NCBI GenBank assembly: GCA_030123625.1
Contig: CP126121.1
Span: 3,822,179-3,886,178, forward strand
Source of the DNA: Nitrospira sp.
Lineage (GTDB): Bacteria > Nitrospirota > Nitrospiria > Nitrospirales > Nitrospiraceae
Direction: 5' to 3'
DNA: 64,000 nt
Below are positions 1 through 9,355 of this stretch, piece by piece; the first letter of the stretch is position 1, and every line of letters starts with the position of its first letter. A model generated the notes under the pieces. It did no database searches, was not told the DNA's origin, and saw nothing but the letters and a program-made list of their open reading frames with translations. The position numbers and the translations under genes are program-made.

Positions 1-1218
1 TTGGAACTGCGGTCTCAGTATCGATCGACCCATCGCGATTGGGTGCGTTTCCGTGAAGAACGCGCTGAGCTTGCCGCAAAGTTACAACAGCGGGCTCAGC
101 AGGAAGACGTGTTGCGTTTTCAACAGCAGGAATTGAATGAGGCTGCCTGCCGTATTGGAGAGGAGGAGTTGCTGCATGCCGAACGCCATCGGTTGGGGGC
201 GTCGCGGCGTCTGGCTGAGTTGGCATCGGAAGCTCAGGAACACATTCAGGGCGATGCTCATGGCATCTTGGGGAATCTGGTGTCGATGGAACGCGTGTTG
301 GAAGAGCTGGCTCAGATCGACCCAGAGATGCAAGGCACCCTTCGATTTGCATCAGAAGCCAAGGTGCTTTTGAAAGAAGTCGCTGATTCTCTTCGCGGTT
401 ATGCCGAGGGCTTGGACGCCGACCCCATGCGACTCGGTACGATCGAAGATCGCTTGGCCGTCATTCACAAGATGAAAAAGAAATACGGAGGGACGATCGA
501 AGCCGTCCTGGAAACCCATGATCGAGTGAAACACGAATTGGAGCAACTTCGTGTGACGGACAGTGAGCTGGATCGGTATGATCGGCTTATTGCGGAACAA
601 CAACGGAACGTGTCGGTGCTGGCCCGATCGCTCTCAGAAAAGCGAGCGGACGCAGCTCAACGGTTGACCCAACTGGTGGGCAAAGAGCTCACCGCCCTGA
701 AAATGGGATCCGTACGGTTTCTGGTCCAAGTCATGCCGAGCGGGCCTGAAGAAATCTACGGTCCTGATGGAGCCGATCGTGTGGAGTTTCTGCTGTCGGC
801 CAATGCCGGCGAGCCGTTGAAACCGATGCCTCGTGTGGCATCCGGCGGCGAACTATCGCGGATTATGTTGGCATTGAAATCCGTCCTTGCTGATGTCGAC
901 CATGTGCCGGTCCTCATCTTCGATGAGATTGATACCGGAGTCGGAGGGGCGGTCGCGGCCACGATTGGAAAACGGCTAAGGGAATTGGGCCGATACCATC
1001 AAGTATTGTGCATTACGCATCTTCCGCAGGTCGCCTCTCAGGCCCAACATCATTTCTCTGTCGAAAAGTCGGAGGTGAATGGGCAGGCAGTGGTGACGGT
1101 GCGTGCATTGACCGGTGTGAGTCGTGAAGGTGAAATTGCGCGCATGCTCGGAGGGGAGCGAATCACTCAAAAGACACGATCAGCGGCAGCAGAGTTGATT
1201 GCTGGAGCTCCTGAATAG
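1..1218 (+). CDS. recN: DNA repair protein RecN, C-terminal part (5' end outside window)
   Basis: RecN is an SMC-like ATPase that acts at double-strand breaks in the cytoplasm. The reading frame is open at base 1, so this is the C-terminal 405 residues of a protein usually about 550 long. The first ~230 residues are charged and helical, as expected for the end of the coiled coil. The ABC signature (SGGELSRIMLALK, around residue 280) is followed by Walker B (VLIFDEIDTG) and the switch histidine region (CITHLPQVASQA). The N-terminal Walker A must lie upstream. It converges with the minus-strand HD-GYP regulator, with only one base between the stops, so the two transcripts probably overlap. Confidence 0.95.
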   Translation: MELRSQYRSTHRDWVRFREERAELAAKLQQRAQQEDVLRFQQQELNEAACRIGEEELLHAERHRLGASRRLAELASEAQEHIQGDAHGILGNLVSMERVLEELAQIDPEMQGTLRFASEAKVLLKEVADSLRGYAEGLDADPMRLGTIEDRLAVIHKMKKKYGGTIEAVLETHDRVKHELEQLRVTDSELDRYDRLIAEQQRNVSVLARSLSEKRADAAQRLTQLVGKELTALKMGSVRFLVQVMPSGPEEIYGPDGADRVEFLLSANAGEPLKPMPRVASGGELSRIMLALKSVLADVDHVPVLIFDEIDTGVGGAVAATIGKRLRELGRYHQVLCITHLPQVASQAQHHFSVEKSEVNGQAVVTVRALTGVSREGEIARMLGGERITQKTRSAAAELIAGAPE

Positions 1219-1219
1219 A

Positions 1220-2344
1220 TCAAGCGGCGGGAGCGATGTCCATGGCGGGAGACGAAATAGGCAAGTCCTTCACGACTTGAATGAAGAATTCCAGCAACAG
1301 CGGGTCGAAATGCGTATGAGATTGAAGCGAGATGTGGCGGATTGCAACATCCAGCGGGAGGGCGATGCGCCCAGGTACGTCGGCGGTCAAATGATCAAAT
1401 GTTTGGGCGATGGCAACGATGCGAGCCGGTAACGGAATCTCCGTGCCGCGGAGTCCATGAGGATAGCCTTGTCCATCCCAGCGCTCGTGATGGGATGTGA
1501 CGATTTGCCCCACCTCAATGGGTAAGTCCAACGGCGCAATCATCCGTGCGCCTCTGTCGGCATGCTCCCTACAAAGAGATGCTTCACCGGATGGAAGGAT
1601 TTGGTCTTCTGAAAATCTATACGATGGCAGGCTGGTTTTCCCTATGTCGTGCAAAAAAGATCCCAGGGCCAATGATTTTTGTTCGGAGGCGGTAAGATTG
1701 AGTCGGCTAGCCATCAGCGTGGCATGAAAACTCACTCGGCTGGAATGATTGAGTAATTGGCGATCTGCGGCCTCCAGAATATCGGACAAGAGTGGAAGCA
1801 GGCTCATCCCGTCTTGCTGCAGAACGGAATCGCCTTGTACGTTCGAGAACGAAGCATATCCTGTCTTGACCTTGTCCCACGCTCGTGCGCTCTCTTCTTC
1901 TGTGCCCCAAAGGTCCGGTAGTGTCCGGAGACAGTGGCGAAGAAAGTCGAGTCGGCGTTTCTTGTCCATCGTCTGCTGAATAAGCGTAGTTAGTTCGTTC
2001 ACATTGAAAGGTTTAAGCAAATAGCCAGCAGCTCCGTGGCGAATACCCTCCATGGCAGACTTCAAGCTTCCGTATCCCGTGACGATAATGACCTCTATAT
2101 CGGGGCGATGATGCGTGATGTCTTTGAGCAGATCGAGTCCGTGGCGATCCGGTAGCTTTTGATCGAGCGTGATCACATCAATGGGTTCATGACCGAGGAT
2201 TTCAAGAGCTGTCTTGGCGTTTTCTGCTGAACGAACGTTACAGAAGGTGCGAAGGATTACGTTAAGGGCATCACGGGGGCCCGCTTCATCATCAATGACG
2301 AGAACTGTCGGTTGGATTCCTGCCTGACAAGAAGCCGTGACCAT
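1220..2344 (-). CDS. Response regulator with HD-GYP c-di-GMP phosphodiesterase domain
   Basis: This is a two-domain cytoplasmic signalling protein of 374 residues. The N-terminal receiver has the acidic pair D18/D19, phosphoacceptor D61 (ITLDQKLP) and K111. The C-terminal HD-GYP domain has the HD pair at 232-233 (LHDIGK) and HHERWDGQGYP at 285-295, the full motif expected of an active c-di-GMP phosphodiesterase. A linker of ~60 residues separates the domains. It lies downstream of the sigma-54 regulator and histidine kinase on the same strand, after a 198-base gap, so it may be their target or share their kinase; this is inferred from position only. Confidence 0.9.
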   Translation of the reverse strand: MVTASCQAGIQPTVLVIDDEAGPRDALNVILRTFCNVRSAENAKTALEILGHEPIDVITLDQKLPDRHGLDLLKDITHHRPDIEVIIVTGYGSLKSAMEGIRHGAAGYLLKPFNVNELTTLIQQTMDKKRRLDFLRHCLRTLPDLWGTEEESARAWDKVKTGYASFSNVQGDSVLQQDGMSLLPLLSDILEAADRQLLNHSSRVSFHATLMASRLNLTASEQKSLALGSFLHDIGKTSLPSYRFSEDQILPSGEASLCREHADRGARMIAPLDLPIEVGQIVTSHHERWDGQGYPHGLRGTEIPLPARIVAIAQTFDHLTADVPGRIALPLDVAIRHISLQSHTHFDPLLLEFFIQVVKDLPISSPAMDIAPAA

Positions 2345-2517
2345 GCTCGTTGCTTACTCCAAGTCGTGTCCCAAGCAAGCAATTCTTATTCCTTTTCATT
2401 AACTTACGGGACATTTCAATATAAAGGGGTGGTAGGAGGAATGGCAGCTATACGTAGCTTACAATAATGATAGTGTACCTAACTTTGTTGCAAATGAAGA
2501 GAATAGATGTGAATAAA

Positions 2518-2551
2518 TGTGACATTCTTGTGCATAAGTGTGTCATTCTTG
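2518..2551. repeat. Tandem 13-bp direct repeat, 21-bp period
   Basis: TGTGACATTCTTG (2518-2530) and TGTGTCATTCTTG (2539-2551) differ by one base and are spaced 21 bp start to start, two helical turns. They straddle the stop codon of the sigma-54 regulator and lie about 175-205 bp upstream of the HD-GYP regulator start, the distance range of bacterial enhancer sites. A role as an activator site is inference. The rest of the 2345-2542 gap is AT-rich with no gene visible. Confidence 0.4.
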
Positions 2552-3973
2552 CATGGATGAGTCCGGCTCTTGGACGATAGAATTGTCGGGACGACCGATG
2601 CCGAGTGTGTCCATTCTGTATTTCAGCATCCGGCGACTGATTCCCAGTAGGTTTGCGGCGTGGGTTTGCACATAATTGGTTCGTTTCAACGCATCAAGAA
2701 TAATTTCTCGTTCAAACTCCATCACGGCTTTTTCAAGCGACATACGACCGGCGAGAGTATCGTCTCGGAGCGACGTTGAACGGGAGTCACTCTTGATCAT
2801 CGTGGGAAAATGCTCCGGAGTGATTTGTGCGGCATGTTGGGACCAGATGAACGCTTGCTCGATGAAGTTTTCCAGTTCCCGAACATTGCCCGGCCAAGAA
2901 TAACGAGTCAGAAGCTCCAGTGCCTCTTTTCCGAATTCGATGTGGGGGCGTCGTTCCTCTTCCAGCCGTTTTTCGAGGAAGTGTCTGGCCAAGAGGGGAA
3001 TATCCTCACCACGCTCACGGAGTGGAGGGAGAAAAAGCGCAATGACGTTGATGCGGTAGTAGAGGTCTTCTCGGAATTGTCCTTTTCGAACGAGGTCGTC
3101 AAGATTCTTGTTCGTCGCCGCCACAATGCGGACATCGACCTTGATGGGCTGAACCCCGCCGATTCTCGTGAATTCTCGTTCTTGGATGACGCGCAGGAGC
3201 TTGGCCTGCGTGACGGGGCTTAAGTCGCCGATTTCGTCCAGGAACAATGTTCCGGTGTTCGCCAACTCGAACTGCCCGACGCGTCGAGCCGTCGCATCCG
3301 TGAACGACCCCTTTTCGTGGCCGAAGAGTTCGCTTTCGATGAGCGTTTCGGGCAGCGCTGCGCAGTTCAGTGCGATGAAAGGGCGTTCGCGCCGAGCACT
3401 GTTGTAGTGCAAGGCTCTCGCGACCAATTCCTTTCCCGTGCCGCTTTCTCCCGTAATGAGCACCGTGGTACGGCTGTCGGCGACCTGCTCGATCTTTGAA
3501 TAGATCTCTTGCATGCCCTGGCTTTTCCCGATGAGATTATGAAAGGCATAGCGCTGGACCACTTGCGCCCGCAGTTGCTTGACCTCTCGTTCCAATTCGG
3601 AGGAGTTCAGTACGCGATCAATAACGATGCGGAGCTCATCGACGTCGAACGGCTTCGAGAGATAGTCAGCGGCACCGAGTTTCATGGCGTCGACGGCTGT
3701 TTTGACGGATTTGGTGCCTGTAAGCATGATGACGGGGGTCGTCTTGCTCTCCATGCGAAGCGTTTGAAGTACTGCTAGGCCGTCTGTTCCCGGGAGAATG
3801 ACGTCGAGGAGAATGAGATCGGGCTCATCTTTCCGAAACACATCGAGCCCCTCATGGGCATCACTGGCTTGAAAAATGTCATAGAGAGGTTCGAGAACCA
3901 TTTTGAGAGAGGCACGGACTCGGGGATCGTCATCGATCAATAGAATTCGCTTCCGAACAACCGAGCTTTCCAC
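2543..3973 (-). CDS. NtrC-family sigma-54-dependent response regulator
   Basis: This 476-residue cytoplasmic transcription activator works with sigma-54 RNA polymerase. Domains in order: receiver (acidic cluster DDD at 14-16, phosphoacceptor D57 in [10 protein letters not shown]107), AAA+ domain (Walker A GESGTGKE near 175-182, Walker B FLDE near 244), and a Fis-type helix-turn-helix at the C-terminus ([16 protein letters not shown]). The sigma-54 contact loop reads GSFTDA (222-227) where GAFTGA is the commonest form. It starts 17 bp after the stop of the histidine kinase, so the two form a two-component operon. Confidence 0.93.
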   Translation of the reverse strand: MESSVVRKRILLIDDDPRVRASLKMVLEPLYDIFQASDAHEGLDVFRKDEPDLILLDVILPGTDGLAVLQTLRMESKTTPVIMLTGTKSVKTAVDAMKLGAADYLSKPFDVDELRIVIDRVLNSSELEREVKQLRAQVVQRYAFHNLIGKSQGMQEIYSKIEQVADSRTTVLITGESGTGKELVARALHYNSARRERPFIALNCAALPETLIESELFGHEKGSFTDATARRVGQFELANTGTLFLDEIGDLSPVTQAKLLRVIQEREFTRIGGVQPIKVDVRIVAATNKNLDDLVRKGQFREDLYYRINVIALFLPPLRERGEDIPLLARHFLEKRLEEERRPHIEFGKEALELLTRYSWPGNVRELENFIEQAFIWSQHAAQITPEHFPTMIKSDSRSTSLRDDTLAGRMSLEKAVMEFEREIILDALKRTNYVQTHAANLLGISRRMLKYRMDTLGIGRPDNSIVQEPDSSMQE

Positions 3974-3990
3974 AAGCGCTCCTTGGTATT

Positions 3991-5268
3991 CTAGCCTCGA
4001 TGGGAGGGAAGATTGATGCGGAAGGTCGTTCCGATCCCTTCCGTGCTCTGAACTTGAATCTCTCCCCGATGCTCCCGAATGATCTGATGAGCGATGGTCA
4101 ATCCCAACCCCGTTCCTTCATTCACGGCGCTCGCATGTTTGGTGGTAAAGAAGGGGTCAAAGATGTGGTCAAGGTGTTCAGGCGGGATGCCGTGCCCCGT
4201 ATCTTCAATTTCTACCTGAGCCCACACCTCACCGTCCGTTTTTTGGAGCCTAGCGGTCCGTACTCGGAGAGTTCCCATTGTTTCACTCATAGCATCCATG
4301 GCATTCAAGAGCAGGTTTAAAAGGACCTGTTTAATTTGCTGCCGATCTAACATGCCACGAGGAAGCTCAGGCGCCAAATCTTTTTCAATCTTGATCCCGC
4401 GACTGTCGGCTTTCACTTGGATGAAGTACAGGCACGATGAGACGATTTCATTCAGATCCTCATCGGTCAACCGAGGTTCCATGTACCGAGCGTAGTCGAG
4501 GATCTCCTGAATCAACCGTTCAATTCGATTGACGTCATCGAGCACTATTCGGCTGAATTCACCGATAAATTGACTGTCATCCTTACGCTCCGGAGCGAGC
4601 TGAATGAAGGTCTTGATCGATGTTAAAGGATTTCGGATTTCATGAGCGAAACCTCCGGCAATGGTTTCCAACGAACGTAATCGATCGGTTCGTCGCATGA
4701 GGGCTTGGGATTGCCGGAGATCCTCATACAGCAGGAAAGAATCGAGCGCGTTGGCGGCATTCTGGGCCATCGCAGCCAGAAGTTCCTTCGTATGGGAAGG
4801 AATGACAGTGGGACCTATCCGGGATTGAAGCAACACGAAGGCGATCAGCTTTCCTCGGTTCAGCAGCGGAATGGCCAGATTGATGGGAGGAGCGGCGAGC
4901 GGAGCACCCGCCGTATTGTCCAACAATGCACTGTATAGGGAATCGGTCACTGGGGACGAGTCGAGAATGTCTTGGTGGTGAGCCAATTGTTGAACAAGGG
5001 GATGATTGAGGGGAACGACGGGAGATGCGGGTGTCGAAGAGATCTGCCCGTGTGAGACGACCCGGCAAAAACATTCGCGTTCGCGGTCAAATAGATAGAG
5101 AACCCCGTGAGACAGCCGGGATACTTCGGAGAGGCCGGAAAGAATGCGTGCTGCGATGAGGGGAAGGCTTGTCGGGTGTCCCATGTCTCGCGCGAACTGC
5201 GTGAGTCGTTGCAACGATGCCGTGCCTGGTTGACAAGGGGACGATTGCGGAGCCGTGCGATCCGTCAT
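3991..5268 (-). CDS. GAF-domain sensor histidine kinase (NtrB-like)
   Basis: This 425-residue kinase has no membrane segment or signal peptide, so it senses a cytoplasmic cue. Residues ~30-190 look like a GAF domain. The HisKA phospho-site is in FAHEIRNPLTSIK, followed by the N box (LLLNAMDAM), G1 (DTGHGIP), F box (FDPFFTTK) and G2 (GTGLGLTIAHQI). All catalytic boxes are intact. It is first in a kinase-regulator operon and presumably phosphorylates the adjacent sigma-54 regulator. The ligand cannot be told from sequence. Confidence 0.92.
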   Translation of the reverse strand: MTDRTAPQSSPCQPGTASLQRLTQFARDMGHPTSLPLIAARILSGLSEVSRLSHGVLYLFDRERECFCRVVSHGQISSTPASPVVPLNHPLVQQLAHHQDILDSSPVTDSLYSALLDNTAGAPLAAPPINLAIPLLNRGKLIAFVLLQSRIGPTVIPSHTKELLAAMAQNAANALDSFLLYEDLRQSQALMRRTDRLRSLETIAGGFAHEIRNPLTSIKTFIQLAPERKDDSQFIGEFSRIVLDDVNRIERLIQEILDYARYMEPRLTDEDLNEIVSSCLYFIQVKADSRGIKIEKDLAPELPRGMLDRQQIKQVLLNLLLNAMDAMSETMGTLRVRTARLQKTDGEVWAQVEIEDTGHGIPPEHLDHIFDPFFTTKHASAVNEGTGLGLTIAHQIIREHRGEIQVQSTEGIGTTFRINLPSHRG

Positions 5269-5576
5269 GAGTCGTGTGGGAGGTCTTATGTGCCTGCGTA
5301 GTTTGTCGTGGTGGAAATAGGTCTACGTATCATCACTAGGTGAGAAGTATACACCCGAGGAGCTGTTTCATCCAGCGGATTTGGTCTTCCGTACAATGGC
5401 GAGGAGAAATCGGGGAGGAAAAACCGGCTTGAGATCCCGCGCCGGCATGAGCCGGCAGACAGGCTAGCTCATCCCGTTCATGGTTATGCAATAAGCCCTG
5501 GTGAACGGCTAGGAAAACTGCGGATGGTTGGCAGGCCTATCGGATGGTTCTTGCCGACAGGCCTGCGAGGGAAGAT
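5269..5576. other. Intergenic region with two hairpins
   Basis: No gene is visible in these 308 bases. Two stem-loops stand out: GCCGGC-ATGA-GCCGGC at 5441-5456, and a 13-bp stem (one mismatch) at 5531-5543/5554-5566 with a 10-base loop. The second begins 11 bases past the stop of the minus-strand gene at 5577 and is probably its terminator or 3' stabiliser, although no strong U-tract follows on that strand. The part next to 5268 should hold the kinase promoter; I could not identify convincing -35/-10 boxes. Confidence 0.45.
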
Positions 5577-6581
5577 TCAGTAGGCGGCGGCGGTCTTGCC
5601 CTGCTCCGAGCAGGCGCCGGGCGTCATATAGAGCAGGTAATTGCCCATGCCATGTTGGAGTTCAGTGTTCTGTAGAGAATGGTGGTAGACCATTACCATC
5701 TCATAGTCATCTTCCTTGGAGATGGTGAATCCCTGCCCATCTTTATAAACTTGATGGGGCAAGAATTCGCGGAGTGTTCCGTCTCTCTCTACATCCGGCA
5801 CAGTCCGGAGGAGTGTCTGTTTCTTGGTCTTATTCTCCAATGCAATGAGGAGCAATTCATCGTGGCCGTGCGGATATGCATATTTGACGCAACCGTCCAT
5901 ACTAAACTTCAATGGTGCTGTACGGACTTGGACACCCGGCCCGATTTCGATTCCTTCGTCTGTCTGATCCGCAGGCCTATCGCCGAATTTGGTGAAGCAG
6001 ACGATGTTGACACCGACCTGATAAATCTCCATCGCTTTGACGGGTTTGGCCTTTGGCGCAAAATACATCGTGAACGTTGCGATAACGTCTTTGGTGGGCG
6101 GGGCACCGTGATAGAAAGCAACGACCGTCATTAACTTATCGTTCTTCTCGAGTTTGACACCGTACCCGTCGGGGAATTTCGTCTCGGACATTTCGAGCCC
6201 GGCTCCACCGAAGAAGAGTGGCTCTCCGGGGCACGATACGCTGGGCTTGGTGTTGTTGATCATCAAAATATGATGGAGGTAATTTTTCGGTAATTCCTTC
6301 CCATCGACCGTGGAAAGGTCCGACTTGAAGCCGACCAAATACCTGTCTTCAGGTAACTGGAAATGGAACCGAGGCATGGAGTCGCCCATATCACCTTCGC
6401 CATGGCCGGTCGGAAGGTCGATGGGACCGAAAGTCAGCGTCGCGGTGTTCTCTCCATACGTGATCTTTGAGCCTACGTGCTTTTTCAGCGTAGGAACCGC
6501 ATGGTGATCATGGCTCCCATCGGCATAGGCCGATGAGACCAGGAGAAACACGGAGAGCGAAAGAATAAGGAATCTGCGCAT
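5577..6581 (-). CDS. Secreted copper type II monooxygenase-like (PHM-fold) protein
   Basis: I chose the ATG at 6581 because GGGAGG lies just upstream; it gives 334 residues with a clean signal peptide cut after SSAYA. Mature-protein features resemble the copper core of peptidylglycine monooxygenases: an HH pair (103-104, YLHHILMIN), HGH (238-240, YPHGHDEL) and a Met near the end (M312, HGMGNYLLYM), in the same order as the copper ligands of that family. A His-rich N-terminus (DGSHDHH) follows the signal. Periplasmic copper binding is likely; the substrate is unknown and enzymatic activity unproven. A SnoaL-like gene lies upstream on the same strand. Confidence 0.55.
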   Translation of the reverse strand: MRRFLILSLSVFLLVSSAYADGSHDHHAVPTLKKHVGSKITYGENTATLTFGPIDLPTGHGEGDMGDSMPRFHFQLPEDRYLVGFKSDLSTVDGKELPKNYLHHILMINNTKPSVSCPGEPLFFGGAGLEMSETKFPDGYGVKLEKNDKLMTVVAFYHGAPPTKDVIATFTMYFAPKAKPVKAMEIYQVGVNIVCFTKFGDRPADQTDEGIEIGPGVQVRTAPLKFSMDGCVKYAYPHGHDELLLIALENKTKKQTLLRTVPDVERDGTLREFLPHQVYKDGQGFTISKEDDYEMVMVYHHSLQNTELQHGMGNYLLYMTPGACSEQGKTAAAY

Positions 6582-6658
6582 AAGACCTCCCAGAGGAAGT
6601 GAAGCAGTGATTGGGACCGGACTCCGACTTGGTGGCATGGTCGAATAAGCGAACTGAC

Positions 6659-7537
6659 TCATTGGGCGCTGGCGGGGGTCGGCGAGAGCCGTTTCCAGTG
6701 GTAAGTACCGCCGTGTTCGCGCGGAGGAATGTTTTTATGCGTGCCCACGCGGGTGTACCACCATACGCCTTTGGCTTGAGTGCCGTCTTCGGAGAGGAGG
6801 ACTTCAAAACCTCCCTCACGATCGTTACCGGGCTGTTGCCACGTGCCCTGCCACAGACGATCAGCAATCTTGGTGGTGACAAAGCGTCCGCCATGTTGGG
6901 TGTACGGCCCATTGCCGTTCTTGTCCAGCGTGGCCTTGTATCGTTTTTCGTCCTCGACTTCGAGAATATCCCATTCCCCGCTCACGTCGGGCATCGTTGC
7001 GGAAGCAGCATTGCTGACGAGTTTTTGCGATCCCGTGGCCGTCGACGATGAGGCGAGAGAACCTCCTAATTGAGCGGATCGAAATGACTCGTGCCACGAC
7101 AACAACTGCCAACGGCCGGCACGGCGTTCGAGAACACCGGTTTCCCTCAAGGGAAGCACGGTCCGTTTTACCTCGGCCCCCTCGCCGACGTAGCGGGTGT
7201 AGTCGAGCTCCATCGTAAACCAGGCCAAGTCACCTTTCGTCCAGACCTTGAGTTCATTGATCGGAATCTCAATTTTCTGGGCGTTGATGAATTCTTCTCG
7301 CATTTCCCGCTCGAACTCCGGCCAGCCGACGTATTTGCGACCCCCCACCGAGTAACTGACGATATCGGCATCGTGAGCCATGAGACGAGACAACGTCGGG
7401 AGATCTTTTTCCGCATTGGCCCGGACCATTTGACGAATGGCCGATTCCGGGTCTGAGGGTTCACCGGCGCTCGCAATCGTCGTAAGGCCGATGAGAAGGA
7501 ACAGGCTCCTACAGACAAGCGATCTCCGACGGGGCAT
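6659..7537 (-). CDS. Secreted SnoaL/DUF4440-like protein with extra C-terminal domain
   Basis: The start at 7537 (MPRRRSLVC) is preferred because GGAG sits 7 bases upstream and the product then begins with a signal peptide (FLLIGLTTIASA). The 292-residue product has an NTF2-like cone-fold domain in its first half (ESAIRQMVRANAEKDL ... AGRWQLLSWHES), typical of SnoaL/DUF4440 proteins. The second half (about 190-290) looks like a beta-rich domain comparing observed and predicted mass (VSGEWDILEV ... GGTYHWKRL) that I do not recognise. It probably acts outside the cytoplasm. It precedes the copper-monooxygenase-like gene by 77 bp and may be co-transcribed with it. Catalytic role unknown. Confidence 0.7.
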   Translation of the reverse strand: MPRRRSLVCRSLFLLIGLTTIASAGEPSDPESAIRQMVRANAEKDLPTLSRLMAHDADIVSYSVGGRKYVGWPEFEREMREEFINAQKIEIPINELKVWTKGDLAWFTMELDYTRYVGEGAEVKRTVLPLRETGVLERRAGRWQLLSWHESFRSAQLGGSLASSSTATGSQKLVSNAASATMPDVSGEWDILEVEDEKRYKATLDKNGNGPYTQHGGRFVTTKIADRLWQGTWQQPGNDREGGFEVLLSEDGTQAKGVWWYTRVGTHKNIPPREHGGTYHWKRLSPTPASAQ

Positions 7538-7619
7538 AAGGGTCTCCATGTACGTGACAAAGTTCAAATGAGCAGGGAAACTACACGGCCTGACGGGCCA
7601 TGTCAACAACGAAGTAAAA

Positions 7620-8375
7620 TTAGGACGAACGAGAAGCGACCACCACCACAGTGACATTGTCTTCGCCGCCACGATCGAGCGCCGCGTTGACGAGGCGATT
7701 GCAGACCTGAGTCGGATCGAGCTCGCCGGCAGCGCACACCGTTCGGATATCCTCGTCCTCCAGCATTTTCGTCAGTCCATCCGAGCAGAGCAGGACCAGA
7801 TCCTCCGGCAGTATGGGGAAGGCCGTGATGGTAGGGTTCACCGTCTCGCCTATCCCCAAGGCACGCGTCAACACATGCCGTTCCGGATGAGTTTTCGCCG
7901 ATTCTGCCGTGAGGATGCCGCGTTCGAGATATTTTTCGATCAACGAATGGTCTTTGGTCAGAGGGATCAGCATGCCGGATCGAAACCTATAGGCACGACT
8001 GTCGCCGACATGGGCGATGTAAGCGATCGGGGCAGGACCGGACATGATCGCCAGCAGCACTATGGTCGTGCCCATGCCTTTCAGCTTCGATTTTGATCGA
8101 GATCGATTGAGGATTGCATCGTGTGCCCGGCTGATCAGGTTCGTCAGCACATCCGTGGGAGACGTCTGACCGTGACCAAGCAGGTGGCTCGATGTTGCAG
8201 CCTCGGCCCGCACCGTGGCAATGGCTGTCTGGGCGGCGACTTCACCGCCGACATGACCCCCCATTCCATCCGCGACAGCCCAGATACCCGCTTCATCAAT
8301 GGCAGCGAACGCGTCTTGGTTGAGGGCGCGCACAAGTCCGACCTCGCTCCGACCGATGCCGATCCAGGTGCTCAT
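7620..8375 (-). CDS. PP2C-family serine/threonine protein phosphatase
   Basis: This 251-residue cytoplasmic phosphatase dephosphorylates Ser/Thr on proteins using two metal ions. Visible motifs: RALNQDAF near the start, AVADGMGGHVGGEVAA (the metal-binding Asp-Gly), HVGDSRAYRF, LTKDHSL, LLCSDGLTKML, and the final GGEDNVTVVVV Asp-Asn. All PP2C metal-binding motifs appear present. No partner Ser/Thr kinase lies nearby in the window. The start codon has no strong ribosome-binding site. The 222 bp up to the divergent gene at 8598 should hold both promoters; none is obvious. Confidence 0.93.
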   Translation of the reverse strand: MSTWIGIGRSEVGLVRALNQDAFAAIDEAGIWAVADGMGGHVGGEVAAQTAIATVRAEAATSSHLLGHGQTSPTDVLTNLISRAHDAILNRSRSKSKLKGMGTTIVLLAIMSGPAPIAYIAHVGDSRAYRFRSGMLIPLTKDHSLIEKYLERGILTAESAKTHPERHVLTRALGIGETVNPTITAFPILPEDLVLLCSDGLTKMLEDEDIRTVCAAGELDPTQVCNRLVNAALDRGGEDNVTVVVVASRSS

Positions 8376-8597
8376 GGGAGATAGGCCGGTTGAAGAGTGG
8401 TCGCCAATGAGGGTCCGAGCCGCGACACGATGTCCTCACAATAATGGCGTCGTTCCATGATTGGTCCAACACTTCGTAGAAAGATGAAGCGGGAGGTCGG
8501 CATTTCGTGGATTGTAGCCTTGATTTCGCTTAGGAGACAAGCTAGAGTTCACAAAATCACAAAAATGCAGTGAATCAACGAGTAGACCACCGATCGT

Positions 8598-8981
8598 ATG
8601 ACCGCGCCGGCGAAGCGAATTCGTATTACCGTGGGTAAAGTTCAGCTGGAAGCCGAACTCAGAAAGACGAAGACGGCTGACGAAGTGTACGCGGCCCTTC
8701 CAATCACGGCTGCGATCAGCATGTGGGGAGAAGAGTTCTACTTTCCGATTCCCGGAGTCCATGACTATCGGGAAACCGCGACGACTCAGGTGAAGGTCGG
8801 AGACATCGCTTTCTGGGGAGCAGGAAAGGTTTTGGCGATCTTTTTTGGGAGAACCCCCATGAGTTTGGGGGCCGATCCGGTTCCGGCTGATCGGGTGAAT
8901 GTCATCGGCAAAATCGTCGGGGATGCGACCCGATTTCGGCAGGTCATGGAAGTTCCGACGATTCATCTCGAACAGGGGTGA
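8598..8981 (+). CDS. Cyclophilin-like fold protein (DUF369 family)
   Basis: This 127-residue protein matches the small cyclophilin-like family found in archaea and bacteria. Recognisable features are IRITVGKVQLEAEL at the N-terminus, GEEFYFPIPG in the middle and the turn VGDIAFWGAGKVLAIFFGRTP. It lacks the catalytic Arg/Phe signature of true proline isomerases, so enzyme activity is doubtful and the function of the family is not settled. It heads a tightly spaced plus-strand run, ending four bases before the first DUF507 gene. Confidence 0.8.
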   Translation: MTAPAKRIRITVGKVQLEAELRKTKTADEVYAALPITAAISMWGEEFYFPIPGVHDYRETATTQVKVGDIAFWGAGKVLAIFFGRTPMSLGADPVPADRVNVIGKIVGDATRFRQVMEVPTIHLEQG

Positions 8982-8985
8982 AGGG

Positions 8986-9267
8986 ATGAGGCTGTCGAAA
9001 GAGCGTGTGCGGCATATGGCGGAGAGCCTCACCGGTCGTCTCCAAGAAGAAGGACACATCGAAGTAGTCGGAGAGCGCAAGGGATTCGTCGAGGCATTGG
9101 ATCAGGTCATCATCCATGAGTTATCCGTTGAAGATCGTGTGAATGCGGAAGTGCGGCAACTGCTGAAGGCTTATGAACGTCAGATTGAACAAGGGCAGGT
9201 GGATTATCAAAAGATGTTCCAGATGGTGAAGCAAAAGTTAGTCCGTGAACGGGGCATTATTCTGTGA
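8986..9267 (+). CDS. DUF507 family protein, copy 1
   Basis: A 93-residue, highly charged helical protein of the DUF507 family, whose function is unknown. The start at 8986 follows the preceding stop by four bases and has AAGG upstream. Family features are the MRLSKERVRHMAESL opening and the LVRERGIIL end. A second, diverged DUF507 gene follows 88 bp downstream. The pair is a tandem duplication or an obligate hetero-pair; the sequence cannot decide. Confidence 0.85.
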   Translation: MRLSKERVRHMAESLTGRLQEEGHIEVVGERKGFVEALDQVIIHELSVEDRVNAEVRQLLKAYERQIEQGQVDYQKMFQMVKQKLVRERGIIL

Positions 9268-9278
9268 AAGTCTTGGTA

Positions 9279-9343
9279 TCAATGGTCAAGGGGCCATTAG
9301 GCAAGGTTTCCTCTGCCGTTGACTAGTGACGAGTGACCATTGA
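9279..9343. repeat. Perfect 10-bp inverted repeat between the DUF507 genes
   Basis: TCAATGGTCA (9279-9288) and TGACCATTGA (9334-9343) are exact reverse complements separated by 45 bases. They occupy most of the 88-bp gap between the two DUF507 genes. The word ACCATT recurs in other intergenic repeats here (24187-24306 and 31151-31197), so this may be a fragment of a dispersed repeat. There is no U-tract, so simple terminator function is unlikely. Confidence 0.45.
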
Positions 9344-9355
9344 CTTGGATTCAAG

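Noticed and set aside
8436-9080. 214-residue minus-strand frame across the cyclophilin-like gene
   Set aside because: It overlaps two better supported plus-strand genes and has no recognisable domain.
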